From contig NZ_KE384518.1 of assembly GCF_000426305.1 (NCBI RefSeq), positions 150,755-214,754 on the forward strand: DNA of 64,000 nt, written 5' to 3'. Below, one piece after another: positions 41,950 to 51,437 of this stretch. This DNA is from Anaerovorax odorimutans DSM 5092. Lineage in GTDB: Bacteria > Bacillota > Clostridia > Peptostreptococcales > Anaerovoracaceae. Every line of letters begins with the position of its first letter. The stretch's first letter is position 1. The translations under genes and the position numbers were made by a program. The notes beneath the pieces are model-generated. The model saw nothing but the letters and a program-made list of their open reading frames with translations, did not search any database and was not told where the DNA came from.

Positions 41950-43362
41950 TTATTTTTGTATTACTACAACAGAAGCCATACCTTTATCTTCCAAAATATT
42001 ATAAGCTCTTATCTTAACATCTTTTTTAATATCACTTTGCTTACCTACAGTATATTCATCTCCATCATCAGAAAGAACATATATAGAAGCGTTATTTGCA
42101 ACTTCAAACTTAGTGCTGCCACTTTGTAAGGTTACAACTCCGTCTTTGTAGCTTTCCACTTTTTGTGTGAAAGTGGAATCAGTCAATTCCGCAAAATCTT
42201 CATGATGTCCTGAATCACTTGCTTTGTACATTTCCTTTACTGCACCGTTTTTGGTAACCATTTCATATATATCACCCTTTAGGAATTCAGCGTCTGAGCT
42301 TGGCAGTCCTGTAATACTGCTGTCCTTTGTAAGCCAATTCACTTCTTTTCCTGCTGAAAGAGAATTTATTACACTTACTTTATCACCGCTTCCATTTAAC
42401 ATACTTGATACAGAATTGATCACGCCATATACTCTGCCGCTGAAACCTACATCCATAGGAATAACCATAGTTACGATTTCACCATCTGCCATATTATAAA
42501 AACAAGGGGTTTGAGTATTCTTGTATTTATTCACAGTATCTAGTTTATAATTGGATTTATCCGTTGACAAAGTCATCCCTGACTTATAATCTGACTGTTT
42601 TCCGTAAGTATATACCACAACATCTTTGCTGATTTTCTTCCCTGAATAAGCAGTCATGTTATCATTAAAACTGCCTGTTCCAAATGTCAGCTTTGTAACC
42701 CCCGGCTTAAATTCTCCACTGTTTGAATCAGTATTTTCTCCTGCTTTTTCTGAATTTGCTTTTTTTATCTCATCAAGAGCATTATATGTCAAATGTGCTG
42801 CTGCTATTTTTGTTGCAGGATTAGGAAGCTTTTCCACTTCACCCATATCAGCAAATAATTTGACTTCCTCAGCTTTTTTCATATAATTTTCAGGCCATGT
42901 TCCTTCTAATGACTTATCACTATATCCTGCGGCTCTTAGGAGCATTGTAACCATTTCTTCTGTTGTTACCTTATCTGCCGGAGCAAACTTATTTCCGCCA
43001 ATGCCTTTTGTAATGCCTTTACTTACTGCATATCCTACATATCCATCAGCCCAGCCGTAACCTCTCATATCAGAGAATCCGCTCTTTGGTACTTTCTGTG
43101 TAGCTGTTCCCACTACTTCAGAGGATTCAGGATTCATAGCTTTAACTACTATTACACACGCCTGTGCTCTTGTAAGTTTATCATTTGGATGAAACAATCC
43201 ATCATTGTCGCCTGTAATGATTCCTTTATCCATCAAATCTGTTACTACTTTTTCATAGGTCTGTCCTTCAATATCAGAAGGTACTGCTGCAAATGCCATT
43301 GTAGTTGCGGCCAATGCTACAACCAAAGCAAATACTAAAGTTTTTAAAAATCGTTTTTTCAT
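41950..43362 (-). CDS. SLH-domain surface protein
   Basis: A 470-residue secreted protein. Signal peptide: FLKTLVFALVVALAATTMAFA. Three SLH units follow: DIEGQTYEKVVTDLMDKGII with DGLFHPNDKLTRAQACVIVV, FSDMRGYGWADGYVGYAVSK with KFAPADKVTTEEMVTMLLRA, and a third ending KIAAAHLTYNALDEIKKA (about 175-190). The remaining 270 residues look beta-rich (KDVVVYTYGKQSDYKSGMTL) and have the same flavour as the C-terminal parts of the two large S-layer proteins, including an ending on RAYNILEDKGMASVVVIQK. RBS AAAGGGGAA precedes ATG 43362. It is probably a minor wall protein. Confidence 0.88.
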   Translation of the reverse strand: MKKRFLKTLVFALVVALAATTMAFAAVPSDIEGQTYEKVVTDLMDKGIITGDNDGLFHPNDKLTRAQACVIVVKAMNPESSEVVGTATQKVPKSGFSDMRGYGWADGYVGYAVSKGITKGIGGNKFAPADKVTTEEMVTMLLRAAGYSDKSLEGTWPENYMKKAEEVKLFADMGEVEKLPNPATKIAAAHLTYNALDEIKKANSEKAGENTDSNSGEFKPGVTKLTFGTGSFNDNMTAYSGKKISKDVVVYTYGKQSDYKSGMTLSTDKSNYKLDTVNKYKNTQTPCFYNMADGEIVTMVIPMDVGFSGRVYGVINSVSSMLNGSGDKVSVINSLSAGKEVNWLTKDSSITGLPSSDAEFLKGDIYEMVTKNGAVKEMYKASDSGHHEDFAELTDSTFTQKVESYKDGVVTLQSGSTKFEVANNASIYVLSDDGDEYTVGKQSDIKKDVKIRAYNILEDKGMASVVVIQK

Positions 43363-43438
43363 TTTTCTTTTCCCCTTTTTTATTTATTATCATATTTTTC
43401 CAAATAGCCTTGTTATATTTTAATTTTGTCAGCACAAT

Positions 43439-44098
43439 TTACTTTTCATCTTCTTTATCTTTATCGGTTGTGCTGCTCTTTGGCATAAATCTATACATAA
43501 GCTTTGCCATATCTCCTCTTGTAGCCGGTGCACTCCAATCTGTTACATATACATCGCCCATAAGGTTATACATATTTGCGTACTTAATATAGTTATCAGG
43601 CCAGCTGCCCATATTTTCAATTTGTGATACATCACTGTTTTTTGATCTGATCAAAAGGGTAATCAATTCAGCATAGCTGATATTCTTATCAGGGGAATAT
43701 GTAGTTTCGGTTGTCCCTTTAATAATACCTTTATCAGATAAAACGTTTACAGAACCTCTCGCCCAGTCATAGCTCGCTGTATTTAAATCTGTAAATTTAT
43801 TTTTGTTTTTTGCTGTTTCCGCATCCTTCTCACGATTTGTCATTTTTGTAAGCGCCACTGCAATTTGCGCCCTTGTAACTAACTTCTCCGGCTTAAATGT
43901 TCCATCGGGATATCCTGTAATAATCTTTTTATCGATTAACTTCTTTACCGGAGTAAACAGTTCAGTATTCACAACATCCTGCGGATAAGCAGCCTGTGAA
44001 TTCCACTGATTATAATCTATGTCCGCAAAAGCAACCGCCCCTGAAGCAAAAACTAGCGAAACAGCTAAAACCGTTGATAATAATTTTTTCTTTATCAT
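43439..44098 (-). CDS. Small SLH-only surface protein
   Basis: The 219-residue protein is little more than a signal peptide (KLLSTVLAVSLVFASGAVAFA) and three SLH units: LFTPVKKLIDKKIITGYPDG with FKPEKLVTRAQIAVALTKM, FTDLNTASYDWARGSVNVLS with YSPDKNISYAELITLLIRS, and a weaker third (WPDNYIKYANMYNLMGDVYV). It ends in a short charged tail (STTDKDKEDEK). AAGGAG precedes ATG 44098. With no effector domain it may coat free wall polymer or compete with larger SLH proteins. Confidence 0.87.
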   Translation of the reverse strand: MIKKKLLSTVLAVSLVFASGAVAFADIDYNQWNSQAAYPQDVVNTELFTPVKKLIDKKIITGYPDGTFKPEKLVTRAQIAVALTKMTNREKDAETAKNKNKFTDLNTASYDWARGSVNVLSDKGIIKGTTETTYSPDKNISYAELITLLIRSKNSDVSQIENMGSWPDNYIKYANMYNLMGDVYVTDWSAPATRGDMAKLMYRFMPKSSTTDKDKEDEK

Positions 44099-44187
44099 AA
44101 TAATAAATCTCCTTCCACTACCAAATTACCGTTTTTTTCTATGTTAATATTATATCAAAGCATGATTCAAAGTCCATTACATATATA

Positions 44188-46596
44188 TTACATTTCAACA
44201 ATGCATGGATATAGGTATACATCATCTAAATCTGATTCCTTAATAACGTTTCCTTTAATATCTGTAGAATATTCTTCAAGAGGTCTTACAATTCCTCCTC
44301 CATCAGAAATAACTGTAGTCTTTTTGTCAGTGGCTTTTGATGTCATTCTATATATATATTCCCACACATCGTCAGTGCCGGAGTTATTTGAGTTCATTAC
44401 ATCAATAACCATAACATAACCTTTAGATGTTTTCATCTTTTTCTGTCCTGAAAGTTCTTCATGAGATAATGATTTCACTATATCTTGACTTGCTGCTGTA
44501 TCTGACATGCCAACCGCATCTGAGCAGCTGTCTTCAAGCCAAAAAGAATTTTTTAACTTTCCTATGTTCCTGCCAATCAAGCTTCCGGCTCCATTATCAC
44601 CTGTTACTTTCCCGGCTCCGTATACATTTTTAATAGTCCCTTCATTTTTTCCTGCAATGCCTCCAATAGAATTTGTACCTTTAACTTTCCCCGAATTATA
44701 GCAGTTATTTATTTCCGTTCCATTGGTTCCTGCAATTCCTCCTGCATAACTGTTAGAGGTTACAGATCCTTCATTATAGCATTTTGTAATCACGGCTCTG
44801 TCATTTTGAAATGCTGTTATGCCCCCTGCTTCCACATTTCCTACTACATTACCTTTATTATAGGAATACTGTATAGTACCTTCATTACTGCCTGCAATTC
44901 CGCCTCCGCTTCCACCTGTTACAGATCCTTCATTATAACACTCTGTAATGGTTACCTTTCTGCCTTTTACATCTCCTACAACTCCGCCATTAACGCCGCC
45001 GCCTGCAATAAGACCTTTATTATAACAATTTTCCACGGTTATTTCCCCTGAATTTGCATCAATATATCCAATAACTCCGCCTGATCTGTAAGAGCCTACA
45101 TTAACATCTCCTTTATTGCTGCAATTTTTAACAACGGGATCTCCGTCAACGTTAACATAAATTGTACCTATCACACCTCCGGTTCTTTCTTTTCCGTTAA
45201 CCTCTCCAACATTTACACAGCTGCTTATTGTATCCTGTGATGCATATATGTATCCTGCCACACCTCCCGTACTACTGTCGCTGCCTGTTACAGTTCCTTT
45301 ATTTATATTACTTACGAGAGGTTTTTCGCTGTAGCCTACAATGCCTCCTGTATATGTTTTACCTGTTACCTTTGCATCCTCACCTAAGATACAGTCTTTT
45401 ATTGTTCCCAGATTATAAGCTGCAATGCCTGCCGTATATCGTCCTCCTTTTATAGTTGATTTATCTACAGTCAAAGAAACAACAGAGGCATTTTTTCCAA
45501 GATACCCGAACAAAGCTGTATTTGCTGCGTAAGCTCTTTCGCCCCCGTCAGATCCCACACTTCCTCCTTCAAAACCTATAATTTCCAGTCCCGATATTGT
45601 ATGCCTATCCCCATCTAAGTAGCCTTTAAATGGATTTTCCTCTGTTCCGATGGGCTCAAAGTTTCCTTCGCTCCAATTCTGCTCCTTTGAAGCTATAGCA
45701 GGTACTCTGGTTGCAAAGTCTTTGGTTATCTTTATATCGTTTGTAAGTATATAAAAAGCTGCTTCGTTTGCATGTACTCTCAAGTGATTTAGCTGCTTCT
45801 CTGTGGATATCTGATAAGGATCATCCTTTGTTCCGTCTCCCTTTGTAAAAGCTCCATCTTCAGCCTTATGAATTTTCAAACAGCCACTCATTGCCAATTC
45901 ATCAGCATTTGCTGCAATAATCTCTTCTTTTTTACTTATATTCAATAATATAGTTGTTGCTTCTGCTCTTGTTATTGCATTTGTAGGACGGAAATTACCT
46001 TCTGTGTCACCCTTCATATAACCTTTTTTGAACATAATATCTACATAAGGATATGCCCATTCACCAATTTGGTTTTTATCCTTAACAGATTCTGCTCCCT
46101 TTGCACCTTCGGGAACATTATTGACTTGAATAACTGAAGCGGCAACCTTTGCGGCTTCCTGTCTGCTCATCATCTTTCCTATTCCAAATGTGCCATCTTC
46201 ATAGCCTTGTGTTAAATTCCCTGCCACAGCAATTTTTATTGTAGGGACATACCATTCATCTGCCACCACATCTTTAAATTTAAGATTTACATTGCTCGCA
46301 TCAGGAGTTTGTGTAAGTACATTTGTAATCAATTTAAAAAATTCTTCTCTCTTTATTAAATTATCCGGTAAAAACTTTCCGTCAGGATAGCCATTAACTA
46401 TTCCCAATTTTACTGCCTCTTTTATATTGGTCTCTGCCCAATGTCCCTTTATATCTGTAATTCCTTCACTCTTAGTTGTAGTATTATCACTATTTGTATT
46501 AACATTATTATCTGCAAAACTCATATTTAGTCCAACGGTCATAACCATAACTATGACCAATAAAACAGATATGCTTTTTCTTCTATTTATCTTCAT
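44188..46596 (-). CDS. SLH protein with GLUG-repeat adhesin-like region
   Basis: The start is ATG 46596, 6-7 nt after GGGAGG. The 802-residue protein has a signal peptide (ISVLLVIVMVMTVGLNMSFA). Three SLH units follow at about 40-215 (ITDIKGHWAETNIKEAVKLG, WYVPTIKIAVAGNLTQGYED, IGEWAYPYVDIMFKKGYMKG). From about 350 to 690 there are at least ten GLUG-type repeats of the form G-x-x-x-N-C-Y-N-x-G-x-V-x-G (for example NKGDVNVGSYRSGGVIGYID, NEGSVTSNSYAGGIAGTNG). GLUG repeats fold as a beta-solenoid and occur in surface adhesins and IgA-protease-like proteins. A SLH anchor plus a solenoid suggests adhesion. Confidence 0.88.
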   Translation of the reverse strand: MKINRRKSISVLLVIVMVMTVGLNMSFADNNVNTNSDNTTTKSEGITDIKGHWAETNIKEAVKLGIVNGYPDGKFLPDNLIKREEFFKLITNVLTQTPDASNVNLKFKDVVADEWYVPTIKIAVAGNLTQGYEDGTFGIGKMMSRQEAAKVAASVIQVNNVPEGAKGAESVKDKNQIGEWAYPYVDIMFKKGYMKGDTEGNFRPTNAITRAEATTILLNISKKEEIIAANADELAMSGCLKIHKAEDGAFTKGDGTKDDPYQISTEKQLNHLRVHANEAAFYILTNDIKITKDFATRVPAIASKEQNWSEGNFEPIGTEENPFKGYLDGDRHTISGLEIIGFEGGSVGSDGGERAYAANTALFGYLGKNASVVSLTVDKSTIKGGRYTAGIAAYNLGTIKDCILGEDAKVTGKTYTGGIVGYSEKPLVSNINKGTVTGSDSSTGGVAGYIYASQDTISSCVNVGEVNGKERTGGVIGTIYVNVDGDPVVKNCSNKGDVNVGSYRSGGVIGYIDANSGEITVENCYNKGLIAGGGVNGGVVGDVKGRKVTITECYNEGSVTGGSGGGIAGSNEGTIQYSYNKGNVVGNVEAGGITAFQNDRAVITKCYNEGSVTSNSYAGGIAGTNGTEINNCYNSGKVKGTNSIGGIAGKNEGTIKNVYGAGKVTGDNGAGSLIGRNIGKLKNSFWLEDSCSDAVGMSDTAASQDIVKSLSHEELSGQKKMKTSKGYVMVIDVMNSNNSGTDDVWEYIYRMTSKATDKKTTVISDGGGIVRPLEEYSTDIKGNVIKESDLDDVYLYPCIVEM

Positions 46597-46623
46597 TATT
46601 ATACCTCCCTCTTTTCTTAACAT

Positions 46624-46805
46624 TATAGCTTCTGCTCTTTATAGTGTCTAGTGAAATTATGGTAATGTAAATTTAATACATTTTACCTTGTTTTAGATAG
46701 TATGAAATGTTAAAATTTAGTTATTATACTTTATAATAGTTAAAGATTAATGTGTGGTGTATATGTTAAAATTAATTTTATTAAATCATTAAGGGGAAGT
46801 TTAAA
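46624..46805. promoter_or_regulatory. Divergent promoter region between two SLH genes
   Basis: The 182-bp gap must hold promoters for both divergent SLH genes. On the plus strand TATAAT lies at 46732-46737 but no good -35 stands at the right distance. Confidence 0.35.
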
Positions 46806-49679
46806 ATGAAAATGAAGAAACTTAGTTGCTTATTGCTAGCTTTAGTAATGATATCTACTTTATCATTACCTATGAATGTATCAGGTTACAGCAAGTTTTC
46901 TGACATAAGAGGACATTGGGCAGAACAATATATTAACAAAGCTGTAAGCGAAGGTATTATTGAAGGTTATAAAGATGGTACATTTAAACCTAATAATGCT
47001 GTTACGCGTGCCGAATTTATCAGTATGGTCAACAGAGCGCTTGGGTGTACGGGCACGGCAAACATTACATTTAATGACGTATCCTACAGTAAATGGTACT
47101 ATAGTGATATTACCAAAGCCATTGCAGCTACTTATGTGGCAGGATACAGCAGTACATCTTTTAAACCGAATAATCCTATTTCGAGACAAGAAGTTGCAGT
47201 AATGATTTCAAGGTTTGTACCTACTCACGGTTACAACGGTAATCTTAGAGCTTATTCGGATTACATGTCTGTCAGTAATTGGGCTTATACTGCATTTTCA
47301 AAAATAAACGGTAAAGGATATCTTGGTGCTTATTCCGACGGAAAACTGCACCCTCTGGATTCTCTTACTCGCGCACAGACTGCTAAAATCCTTTGTGATA
47401 TTGTAGATAAAGAAAACATTGTTACTTCTGATCCCGTGGTAAAAAAAGACGGCACAAGACTGAGTAATAAAATTTATTCCAATAATGTAACTATACATAA
47501 GTATCTTGATGATGATGATATGAGTTTGGAAAACTGTGTAGTATTGGGAACGCTAAAAGTTCAAGGCGGAGGAACAGATACAGTCACCGTAGAAAACTGC
47601 CGTATAGCAAACAGTGATGTGGATAAAAGCAGTGAACCTGTAAGAGTACTAGCTATGGGAGAGACCACAATTGTAAATCTCTCAGCTTCCAATGACTCCA
47701 TATTGCAGACGTCTGGCCTAGACAACGGAACCTATGGGCTTGGTTTTGCTAAAGTAAATATTAATAATTCCGCAGATACTACCTTGCGTGGCCGTTTTCC
47801 TAAAGTATTTATATCAGGCACTTCATCAGATACCACACTAGAGTCTGGTTCTATTGATGAATTAACTGTGGAAAATTCGGGAAAAAGGTCAGAGATTACC
47901 ATAGACAGCGACGCAAAAGTATCTAAAGCGGTAGTCAATGCTGAGAGTTCTTTTAAAGGCAGCGGTACTATATCAGAAATGGATATTAATTCTGATGATG
48001 TAACATACGAAACAAGGCCAAAAAAAGTATCTGTTAAATCAAACGTAGATGATCCTGAAGAATCAGATTCTGGTCTGACAATAACCTTTGATCCCTCAAA
48101 CAAAGAAAAAAGGGTGGATTTGGATACGGATATTACTATAAAATTTAATACTGCTGTGACTAAATATAACGGTAACAAAATTTATGATTCCGATATTTCT
48201 GATTTTATTTCTCTCAGAAAAAGCAGTATAAGCGGAAGATCTATATCTTTCGATGCTTCTATAAACAATTCAAAGAGAACAATAACTTTAGAACCTGACG
48301 ATGATCTTGATGATGATACTAAATATTATATTGTCATAGACAGCCGTTCGGTGAAAGATTCTGACGGGAACAGCAATTCTCGTGAATACAGCTATTTTTA
48401 TACAGGAGATTCAACAGATGATGATGACGATATTTCATTTTCACCTTCTAACAAATCAACTTCTGTTTCCCTTGATCCTGACATTTCCATTGAGTTTCCC
48501 GAAGCAGTGGTAACTTACAGGGGCGGAAAAAGCCTTTCTAAAGCTGATATTGATGATATCATTTCCTTTGAGGATTCAGATGGTTCGGATATTCGCTATG
48601 ATGTTTCAAAAGTTACTTCTAAAAGAATTGTAATTACTCCTAGACATGATCTGGATGTAGGCACAAGATATGAGGTAAGCATTAATTCAAAATCATTAAA
48701 ATACGCTTCTGATGGTGACACTGTTCCTGATGATTCTGTATATTGGACTACTGAAGGGGATCCAGCATTAAGCAATTTCAGTACGTCTGCATACGAAAAA
48801 AGTGTAAAAGTTTCTGCAAAGTCCAATTTGTGGGGCAGACTTTATGCGGTGGCAATATCAACAAGTGCCAGCTCTCCTTCTGCATCTCAGGTAGTTTCGG
48901 GGAGAGACGGAAACGGTACTTCTGCAGTCTCTGCAAATAATGTAAATATTTACGAGAATAGTTATGCTACTGTGGAACTAACCGGACTTAGCACAGGAAC
49001 AACTTATAAGATTTATGCTGTTTTAAAAGATGATTCGGGAAATCTATCAAGCATCAGCTCTGCTACAATAACAACTAAAGAAAGCTCTACTCCTACCCCT
49101 ACACCTCCTGCGGAAACAACTACTGATATTAAACTGTCAAAATTAACAATTTCTAATAGTGAAAATTTTAATTTCAGTCCTACAGTTTATACTTATAATA
49201 ATGTCCTTGTGCCTTATGGTACTTCATCAGTAACAGTTAGCGCAGATGCAGGAAATTTTGTAGGAACACTTACTGTAAACGATTCTAAAAGTCCTGCAAA
49301 GGTTTCTATTGAAGATGGAGAAGCAACTGTTACAGTATCAATTAATGAGCTTGACAAAACACCGAGGGAATATACGGTGCATATTAAAGAAAAAGGTTCT
49401 GCTGATCTTTCAAAAATATCCATTAACGGTACTGGTTATACTATAGGAGATACTTTTGCTTTAGCTTCACCTACAACTTCAAGTGTTACTTTAAATGTAG
49501 AAGCTTCTGACAGCAGATCTTCTATAACAATAGATAATAAATCTGTTGATCAGGAGGAAGATATCGTGGTTACATTGAGTATCAGTGAAGATGCACCAGC
49601 CATTACTTTAAAAATTACATCCTATGATGGCCTTGTTAAAACTTATCCAATTAAATTTTCCAGACCTTCCGCACCTTAA
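46806..49679 (+). CDS. SLH protein with Ig-like and cadherin-like domains
   Basis: A 957-residue secreted protein. Signal peptide LSCLLLALVMISTLSLPMNV, then three SLH units at 30-205 (FSDIRGHWAEQYINKAVSEG, VSYSKWYYSDITKAIAATYV, NWAYTAFSKINGKGYLGAYS). Residues about 225-400 are a stacked Asn/Ser/Thr stretch resembling a beta-helix (ENCVVLGTLKVQGGGTDTVT). Two Big_5-type Ig-like domains follow (SNKEKRVDLDTDITIKFNTA and SNKSTSVSLDPDISIEFPEA), a fibronectin-like part, a Pro/Thr linker (STPTPTPPAET) and two cadherin-like beta-sandwich repeats to the end. It is likely a wall-anchored structural or adhesive protein. AAGGGGAAG precedes ATG 46806. Confidence 0.88.
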   Translation: MKMKKLSCLLLALVMISTLSLPMNVSGYSKFSDIRGHWAEQYINKAVSEGIIEGYKDGTFKPNNAVTRAEFISMVNRALGCTGTANITFNDVSYSKWYYSDITKAIAATYVAGYSSTSFKPNNPISRQEVAVMISRFVPTHGYNGNLRAYSDYMSVSNWAYTAFSKINGKGYLGAYSDGKLHPLDSLTRAQTAKILCDIVDKENIVTSDPVVKKDGTRLSNKIYSNNVTIHKYLDDDDMSLENCVVLGTLKVQGGGTDTVTVENCRIANSDVDKSSEPVRVLAMGETTIVNLSASNDSILQTSGLDNGTYGLGFAKVNINNSADTTLRGRFPKVFISGTSSDTTLESGSIDELTVENSGKRSEITIDSDAKVSKAVVNAESSFKGSGTISEMDINSDDVTYETRPKKVSVKSNVDDPEESDSGLTITFDPSNKEKRVDLDTDITIKFNTAVTKYNGNKIYDSDISDFISLRKSSISGRSISFDASINNSKRTITLEPDDDLDDDTKYYIVIDSRSVKDSDGNSNSREYSYFYTGDSTDDDDDISFSPSNKSTSVSLDPDISIEFPEAVVTYRGGKSLSKADIDDIISFEDSDGSDIRYDVSKVTSKRIVITPRHDLDVGTRYEVSINSKSLKYASDGDTVPDDSVYWTTEGDPALSNFSTSAYEKSVKVSAKSNLWGRLYAVAISTSASSPSASQVVSGRDGNGTSAVSANNVNIYENSYATVELTGLSTGTTYKIYAVLKDDSGNLSSISSATITTKESSTPTPTPPAETTTDIKLSKLTISNSENFNFSPTVYTYNNVLVPYGTSSVTVSADAGNFVGTLTVNDSKSPAKVSIEDGEATVTVSINELDKTPREYTVHIKEKGSADLSKISINGTGYTIGDTFALASPTTSSVTLNVEASDSRSSITIDNKSVDQEEDIVVTLSISEDAPAITLKITSYDGLVKTYPIKFSRPSAP

Positions 49680-49728
49680 TGAAAAAAATTAAGGAAATTG
49701 CCTATTTTTAAAAACATAAATCTTTCTG

Positions 49729-49757
49729 TTGTATGCTATATCAATTTCTGCTATAAT
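49729..49757 (+). promoter_or_regulatory. Promoter of the DUF1846 gene
   Basis: TTGTAT (49729-49734), a 17-bp spacer and TATAAT (49752-49757) lie 55 bp before ATG 49812. Confidence 0.65.
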
Positions 49758-49811
49758 AGGCACTGTTGTTTTTTTAAGATAGAAAGGTTTTTTAGAAAGA
49801 GGTGAGGTAAA

Positions 49812-51332
49812 ATGACTTTAGAAAAAATAGGTTTTGATGCACACAAATATATTGAGGAACAATCAAAATTTATTCTGGAACGCATTAATGCCGGGAACAG
49901 TGAAAGGCTTTATCTGGAATTTGGAGGAAAATTGGTTCACGATAAGCATGCCATGAGAGTTCTTCCCGGATTTGACGAAAATGCTAAAATAAAATTATTG
50001 GAAAAATTAAAAGATCAAGCGGAAATTATTATTTGTATCTATGCCGGGGACATTACAACAAGTAAAACCCGACAAGATTTTGGAATTACTTATGATTTAG
50101 AAGTTTTAAGGCTGATTGATATTTTCAGAAAATATGACTTATCCATAAACAGCGTTGTTATTACCAGATATGAAGATCAACCTGCTGTCAATATGTTTAT
50201 TAATAAATTAAACAGAAGAGGGATTACCACTTACAAGCATACTTTCACAAAAGGTTATCCAACTGATGTAGATACCATAGTCAGCGATGAAGGTTATGGC
50301 GCAAACCCAAGAATTGAAGTAACAAAACCACTTGTTGTTGTTACAGGTCCGGGGGGCGGCAGCGGAAAGCTTGCTACATGCCTTTCACAGCTTTACCATG
50401 ATTATAAATTAGGTAAAAAAGTTCGATATGCGAAATTTGAAACATTTCCTATTTGGAATCTTCCTCTGAAACATCCTGTAAACGTGGCATATGAAGCAGC
50501 AACAGCGGATCTTAAAGATGTAAATATGATTGATTCTTTTCATCTAGAAGCGTATGGTGAAAAGGCCGTTAATTATAACAGAGATTTGGAGGTATTTCCC
50601 GTAGTAAAAAGAATTATAGAAAAAATTACCATGCAGGAGTCGGAATATAAATCTCCTACAGATATGGGCGTAAATCGTGTAGGCTTTAGCATTACTGATG
50701 ATGAAGTTGTAAAAAAAGCATCAGGACACGAAATAATAAGAAGATATTTCATTGCACAATGTGATTATAAAAAAGGAAAAATTGATGAAGAGTCGCTGGA
50801 ACGTTCAAAACTGCTAATGGACAATTTGGGACTTTCTGTTAAAGACAGAGCTGTAGTACAGCATGCCAGAGACTATGCAGAATATAAAAGAGAATGTGAT
50901 AAAAGATATGAAAATGTAGTCTGTATGGCTATTGAAATGCCTGACGGTTCTTTTATTACAGGAAGAAGCTCAAGAAGAATGGTTGCCGCAGCCGCAGCAA
51001 TTTTAAATGCTATAAAGCAGCTTTCAGGTATTTCTGATGATATTTATTTAATATCACCTAATGTTTTACAAACTATTCAACATTTAAAGACTGACATTCT
51101 GAGAAATGAAAAATCCAGTCTTAATTGTGAAGAAGTTTTAACAGCTCTTACTATTTCAGCAACTACTAATCCTTCCGCACAGGTTGCCGTTGAGAAATTA
51201 TTATTGCTTCAAAGATGTAAAGCTCACTGTACAGCAATATTAAGTGACAGGGATGAACAGACTTTAAGAGATTTAGGTCTTGATGTAACATGTGATCCTG
51301 AGTATTTAACAACTAACTTATATTTTAATTAA
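49812..51332 (+). CDS. DUF1846 family protein
   Basis: The 506-residue protein begins [20 protein letters not shown] and has [20 protein letters not shown] near 180, a P-loop-like glycine-rich turn, with [20 protein letters not shown] after it. These are hallmarks of DUF1846, a highly conserved family in Firmicutes with known structures but no firmly established reaction. It has its own promoter and terminator. Full length, no irregularity seen. Confidence 0.93.
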   Translation: MTLEKIGFDAHKYIEEQSKFILERINAGNSERLYLEFGGKLVHDKHAMRVLPGFDENAKIKLLEKLKDQAEIIICIYAGDITTSKTRQDFGITYDLEVLRLIDIFRKYDLSINSVVITRYEDQPAVNMFINKLNRRGITTYKHTFTKGYPTDVDTIVSDEGYGANPRIEVTKPLVVVTGPGGGSGKLATCLSQLYHDYKLGKKVRYAKFETFPIWNLPLKHPVNVAYEAATADLKDVNMIDSFHLEAYGEKAVNYNRDLEVFPVVKRIIEKITMQESEYKSPTDMGVNRVGFSITDDEVVKKASGHEIIRRYFIAQCDYKKGKIDEESLERSKLLMDNLGLSVKDRAVVQHARDYAEYKRECDKRYENVVCMAIEMPDGSFITGRSSRRMVAAAAAILNAIKQLSGISDDIYLISPNVLQTIQHLKTDILRNEKSSLNCEEVLTALTISATTNPSAQVAVEKLLLLQRCKAHCTAILSDRDEQTLRDLGLDVTCDPEYLTTNLYFN

Positions 51333-51371
51333 AAAACTAGCCACGCTCTAACACGTGGTTTAACTTATAAT

Positions 51372-51406
51372 AAAAATGACACTTAATATTAATAAGTGTC
51401 ATTTTT
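51372..51406. terminator. Bidirectional terminator between DUF1846 and the protease gene
   Basis: AAAAATGACACTTA-ATATTAA-TAAGTGTCATTTTT is a 14-bp perfect stem with A- and T-tracts. It ends both convergent genes. A smaller CCACG/CGTGG hairpin lies at 51343-51358. Confidence 0.92.
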
Positions 51407-51437
51407 ATTTATATTGTCCTTATATTTTTATAACAAT

